From Tardiphaga sp. (GTDB lineage: Bacteria > Pseudomonadota > Alphaproteobacteria > Rhizobiales > Xanthobacteraceae), in contig JAQGJF010000443.1 in the NCBI GenBank assembly GCA_028290765.1, forward strand, positions 1 through 8,654: 8,654 bases of DNA, in the 5' to 3' direction. Under the pieces are notes generated by a model that ran no database searches, had not been told where the DNA came from, and worked only from the letters and a program-made list of their open reading frames with translations. The translations under genes were made by a program, and so were the position numbers. This document shows, piece after piece, positions 6,490 through 8,654 of the stretch (positions are counted from its first letter, which is position 1; the number at the start of each line of letters is the position of its first letter).

Positions 6490-7317
6490 ATGAATATGAT
6501 CAATCAGCCCCAGATCAAGCAGGCTTACGACCTGACCGACACCAAGCCGATCTTAAGGTTGAAGGACGTGACCTTGCGCTATCAGACCGACAGCAGCATC
6601 GTCACGGCGGCTTACGGCGTGAGCTTCGATGTTTACCGCGGCGACAGGTTCATCTTGCTGGGTGCGTCGGGCTGCGGAAAGTCATCGCTGCTCAAGGCAG
6701 TCGGCGGATTTTTGAAACCCGCGGCGGGAGAGATCCGGCTGGACGGACGCATTGTCGATGCCCCCGGCCCGGACCGCATGATGGTGTTTCAGGAATTCGA
6801 TCAGTTGCTGCCTTGGAAGACGATCCTTCAAAACGTCGCGTACCCGATGCAGAAAGCCAAACGATGGTCGCCGGCGGAGACGCTCGAGCGAGCGAAGCTC
6901 TTTACCGCGAAGGTTGGCCTCGAAAAATTCGCCGACGCCTATCCTCACACGCTCTCCGGCGGAATGAAGCAGCGCGTAGCTATCGCGCGTGCGATGGCCA
7001 TCGAACCGAAGATTTTGCTGATGGATGAGCCCTTCGCCGCGCTCGATGCCTTGACCAGACGAAAGATGCAGGACGACCTGCTCGAACTCTGGAACGGCAC
7101 GCGCTCGACCATCCTGTTCGTAACTCACTCGATCGAGGAGGCGGTCATTGTCGGATCGCGCATCCTTGTGCTGACCCCGCACCCGGGGCAGGTCCGAGCG
7201 GAGCTCAATGCCCACCGGTTCGCCTACGCGGACCAGGGTAGCGGCGAATTCGGCAGCCTTTGCAGCCGGATCCACCAAATGCTGTTCACGCCTTGTCCGC
7301 GGCATCCGAGAGGATAG
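6490..7317 (+). CDS. ABC transporter ATP-binding protein, NitT/TauT type
   Basis: Encodes 275 residues; the ATPase of the importer, acting on the cytoplasmic face. Motifs in order are Walker A GASGCGKSS (58-66), Q-loop Gln101 (VFQEFDQLLPW), signature LSGGMKQR (155-162), Walker B ILLMDEP with Glu180, D-loop ALD (184-186) and switch His213 (VTHSIEEA). This set, particularly QEFDQLLPW and HSIEEAV, is typical of SsuB/TauB/NrtC-like proteins. The frame is open upstream to an ATG at 6439 inside the binding-protein gene, but 6490 was chosen: it starts 2 nt after the preceding stop and has AGAGG (6476-6480) upstream. ATG 6496, with GAGG (6486-6489) six bases before it, is an alternative. The C-terminal 40 residues are variable. 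All catalytic residues are present. Confidence 0.95.
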   Translation: MNMINQPQIKQAYDLTDTKPILRLKDVTLRYQTDSSIVTAAYGVSFDVYRGDRFILLGASGCGKSSLLKAVGGFLKPAAGEIRLDGRIVDAPGPDRMMVFQEFDQLLPWKTILQNVAYPMQKAKRWSPAETLERAKLFTAKVGLEKFADAYPHTLSGGMKQRVAIARAMAIEPKILLMDEPFAALDALTRRKMQDDLLELWNGTRSTILFVTHSIEEAVIVGSRILVLTPHPGQVRAELNAHRFAYADQGSGEFGSLCSRIHQMLFTPCPRHPRG

Positions 7318-7320
7318 ACT

Positions 7321-8217
7321 ATGACGATCATCGATGGCGCTGAGCTAGCGCTCAGGCTTCCGCCGGTCCGCGACGAGTTCGAACTGTCGAGCATCATCGA
7401 ACCGGCAGCCGACGTCGAACGTCCGCTCCCGCTGCATGTTCGAATTCTCCAGAGTACCGTAGTCAGACGGTTCATCGTCGTTGGCATCCTCGCCGTGGCC
7501 TGGGAAGGTTATGCGACCTATCTCGACAATCCGCTGATGATGCCGCGGCTGTCGGAAGTCATCGTTGCCCTCGTCTCATCGTTGATGTCTGGCGGCCTCG
7601 GGATGCGCATTCTCCTGACCATGAAGGTGCTTTTGATTGGCTACTCCGCGGGCATCCTTGCGGCGGCCGCGATCACGATCCTTGCCTCGACCACGCGCTT
7701 CGGCAGTGATGTGCTGTCGACGCTGACGTCGATGTTCAATCCCCTTCCGGCCGTGGCACTTCTGCCGCTTGCGCTTCTGTGGTTCGGGCTCGGCATGGGC
7801 AGCCTGGTATTCGTGATCATCAACTCCGTTCTATGGGCCGTCGCTCTCAGCACCCACACCGGATTCCAGTCCGTCAGCGAGACGTTGCGGATGGCGGGTC
7901 GCTGCTTCGGTCTCCGCAGATTGTCCCTCGTCGCCGAAATCCTGATCCCGGCGGCGCTGCCGTCGATCCTTGCGGGGCTGAAGATCGGTTGGGCTTTCGC
8001 GTGGCGTACCCTGATCGCGGCGGAACTCGTTTTCGGCGTGAGTTCGGGGCAGGGCGGCCTCGGTTGGTTCATCTATGAGAACCGCAACAATCTTGAAACC
8101 GCAAATGTATTCGCCGGCCTGCTGTGCGTGATCCTTATCGGGCTCTTCGTCGAAAGTGTGATCTTCCGGACCATCGAGCGCCGAACCGTGCGACGGTGGG
8201 GAATGCAGAAGTTCTGA
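7321..8217 (+). CDS. ABC transporter permease, NitT/TauT type
   Basis: Encodes 298 residues of the inner-membrane subunit. A polar stretch of about 48 residues precedes the first membrane helix, longer than in many SsuC/TauC proteins. Hydrophobic segments lie near 50-66, 99-122, 143-157, 160-178, 217-238 and 262-284. The binding-protein-dependent permease (EAA) loop runs from about 187 to 220 (ETLRMAGRCFGL ... ILIPAALPSILAGL), containing the conserved Gly and Pro that contact the ATPase. MPRLSEVIVAL near 74-84 also fits the family (usual form PSPxxv). The gene begins 3 nt after the ATPase stop, so translation is probably coupled. With its two upstream partners it makes a complete importer; two permease copies would form the channel. 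Confidence 0.93.
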   Translation: MTIIDGAELALRLPPVRDEFELSSIIEPAADVERPLPLHVRILQSTVVRRFIVVGILAVAWEGYATYLDNPLMMPRLSEVIVALVSSLMSGGLGMRILLTMKVLLIGYSAGILAAAAITILASTTRFGSDVLSTLTSMFNPLPAVALLPLALLWFGLGMGSLVFVIINSVLWAVALSTHTGFQSVSETLRMAGRCFGLRRLSLVAEILIPAALPSILAGLKIGWAFAWRTLIAAELVFGVSSGQGGLGWFIYENRNNLETANVFAGLLCVILIGLFVESVIFRTIERRTVRRWGMQKF

Positions 8218-8231
8218 TCTGGAAGGACAAG

Positions 8232-8654
8232 ATGGCAAACGAACACAACACCGACATCATCATTCTCGGCGCGGGACCGGCCGGCTACACGGCCGCGATC
8301 TATGCCGCCCGCGCCAGCCGGCGTCCGATCCTGCTCACGGGCATGCAGCCCGGCGGCCAGCTCGTCACTACATCCGATGTTGAGAACTATCCGGGCTTCG
8401 CCAACGTTATCCAGGGTTCCTGGCTCGTCGAACAGATGCAGGCACAGGCCGAGCACATGGGCACGCGGATCGTCTATGACCACGTCGTGTCGATCGATAC
8501 TGAATCCCGCCCGTTTCGCCTGATTGGCGATAGCGGAGACCAGTATCTTTGCGATGCATTGATCTATGCGACGGGCGCGCAGGCTAAGTGGCTCGGGGTT
8601 CCCTCTGAGGAGACGTTCAGGGGATTCGGAGTCTCTGCCTGCGCCACGTGTGAC
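8232..8654 (+). CDS. trxB: Thioredoxin reductase, N-terminal part (runs off window)
   Basis: The first 141 codons are present; the gene continues beyond the right edge. Start ATG 8232 has GGAAGGA (8221-8227) 4 nt upstream and lies 14 nt after the permease stop, so it appears to be in the same operon. The protein closely follows E. coli TrxB, as I remember it: FAD-binding ILGAGPAGYTAAIYAARA (11-28), TGMQPGGQL (36-44), ENYPGF (51-56), RPFRLIGD (93-100), ATGAQAKWLGVPSEE (113-127) and the redox-active CATC (137-140) in SACATCD, which falls exactly at the window edge. It would use NADPH to reduce thioredoxin or a thioredoxin-like partner. The NADPH-binding domain lies mostly outside the window. 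Presence behind a transporter and CoA genes, instead of as a lone housekeeping gene, suggests a pathway-specific electron supply for the UGSC system (inference). Confidence 0.95.
   Translation, partial: MANEHNTDIIILGAGPAGYTAAIYAARASRRPILLTGMQPGGQLVTTSDVENYPGFANVIQGSWLVEQMQAQAEHMGTRIVYDHVVSIDTESRPFRLIGDSGDQYLCDALIYATGAQAKWLGVPSEETFRGFGVSACATCD

Overview
The window looks like a chromosomal segment of a GC-rich (about 60% by eye) alphaproteobacterium, plausibly of the Bradyrhizobium/Rhodopseudomonas kind. This rests on base composition, gene style and remembered family resemblance only; no database search was run.

Layout. The left part is on the minus strand. Reading leftwards, a LysR-type regulator (2889-1969) is followed by a 374-residue protein of a conserved but uncharacterised family (1856-732), and then by a small UGSC-family protein (717-163) carrying a CGSCCSCC cysteine cluster. 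A likely hairpin/T-tract terminator lies at 136-113. The right part is on the plus strand and starts divergently from the LysR gene. It holds a glutaryl-CoA dehydrogenase-type acyl-CoA dehydrogenase (2982-4202), a CaiB/BaiF family III CoA-transferase (4210-5436), a complete NitT/TauT-like ABC importer (binding protein 5483-6487, ATPase 6490-7317, permease 7321-8217) and the first 141 codons of a thioredoxin reductase (from 8232, running off the end just after its CATC active site). The plus-strand gaps are 7, 46, 2, 3 and 14 nt, so this reads as one operon.

How the genes may work together. LysR + GCDH + CoA-transferase matches the known glutarate module: glutarate is loaded onto CoA, then oxidatively decarboxylated to crotonyl-CoA. 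The additions are unusual: an importer, a UGSC protein with its large partner, and a dedicated thioredoxin reductase. UGSC proteins are uncharacterised thiol/selenol proteins; I recall them as distant relatives of glycine-reductase-type selenoproteins, which take electrons from thioredoxin. The strongest new observation is a gapped 21-base match (three blocks) placed 48 nt upstream of the 374-residue gene and 41 nt upstream of the dehydrogenase gene, in the same orientation to both. It ties the two divergent units into one regulon, probably under the LysR protein. The inference is an undescribed thioredoxin-driven reductive step (cleavage of a C-N, C-S or similar bond) feeding a CoA-thioester route to central metabolism, with an imported substrate of unknown identity.

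No tRNA, rRNA, mobile element, CRISPR array or long repeat was seen.
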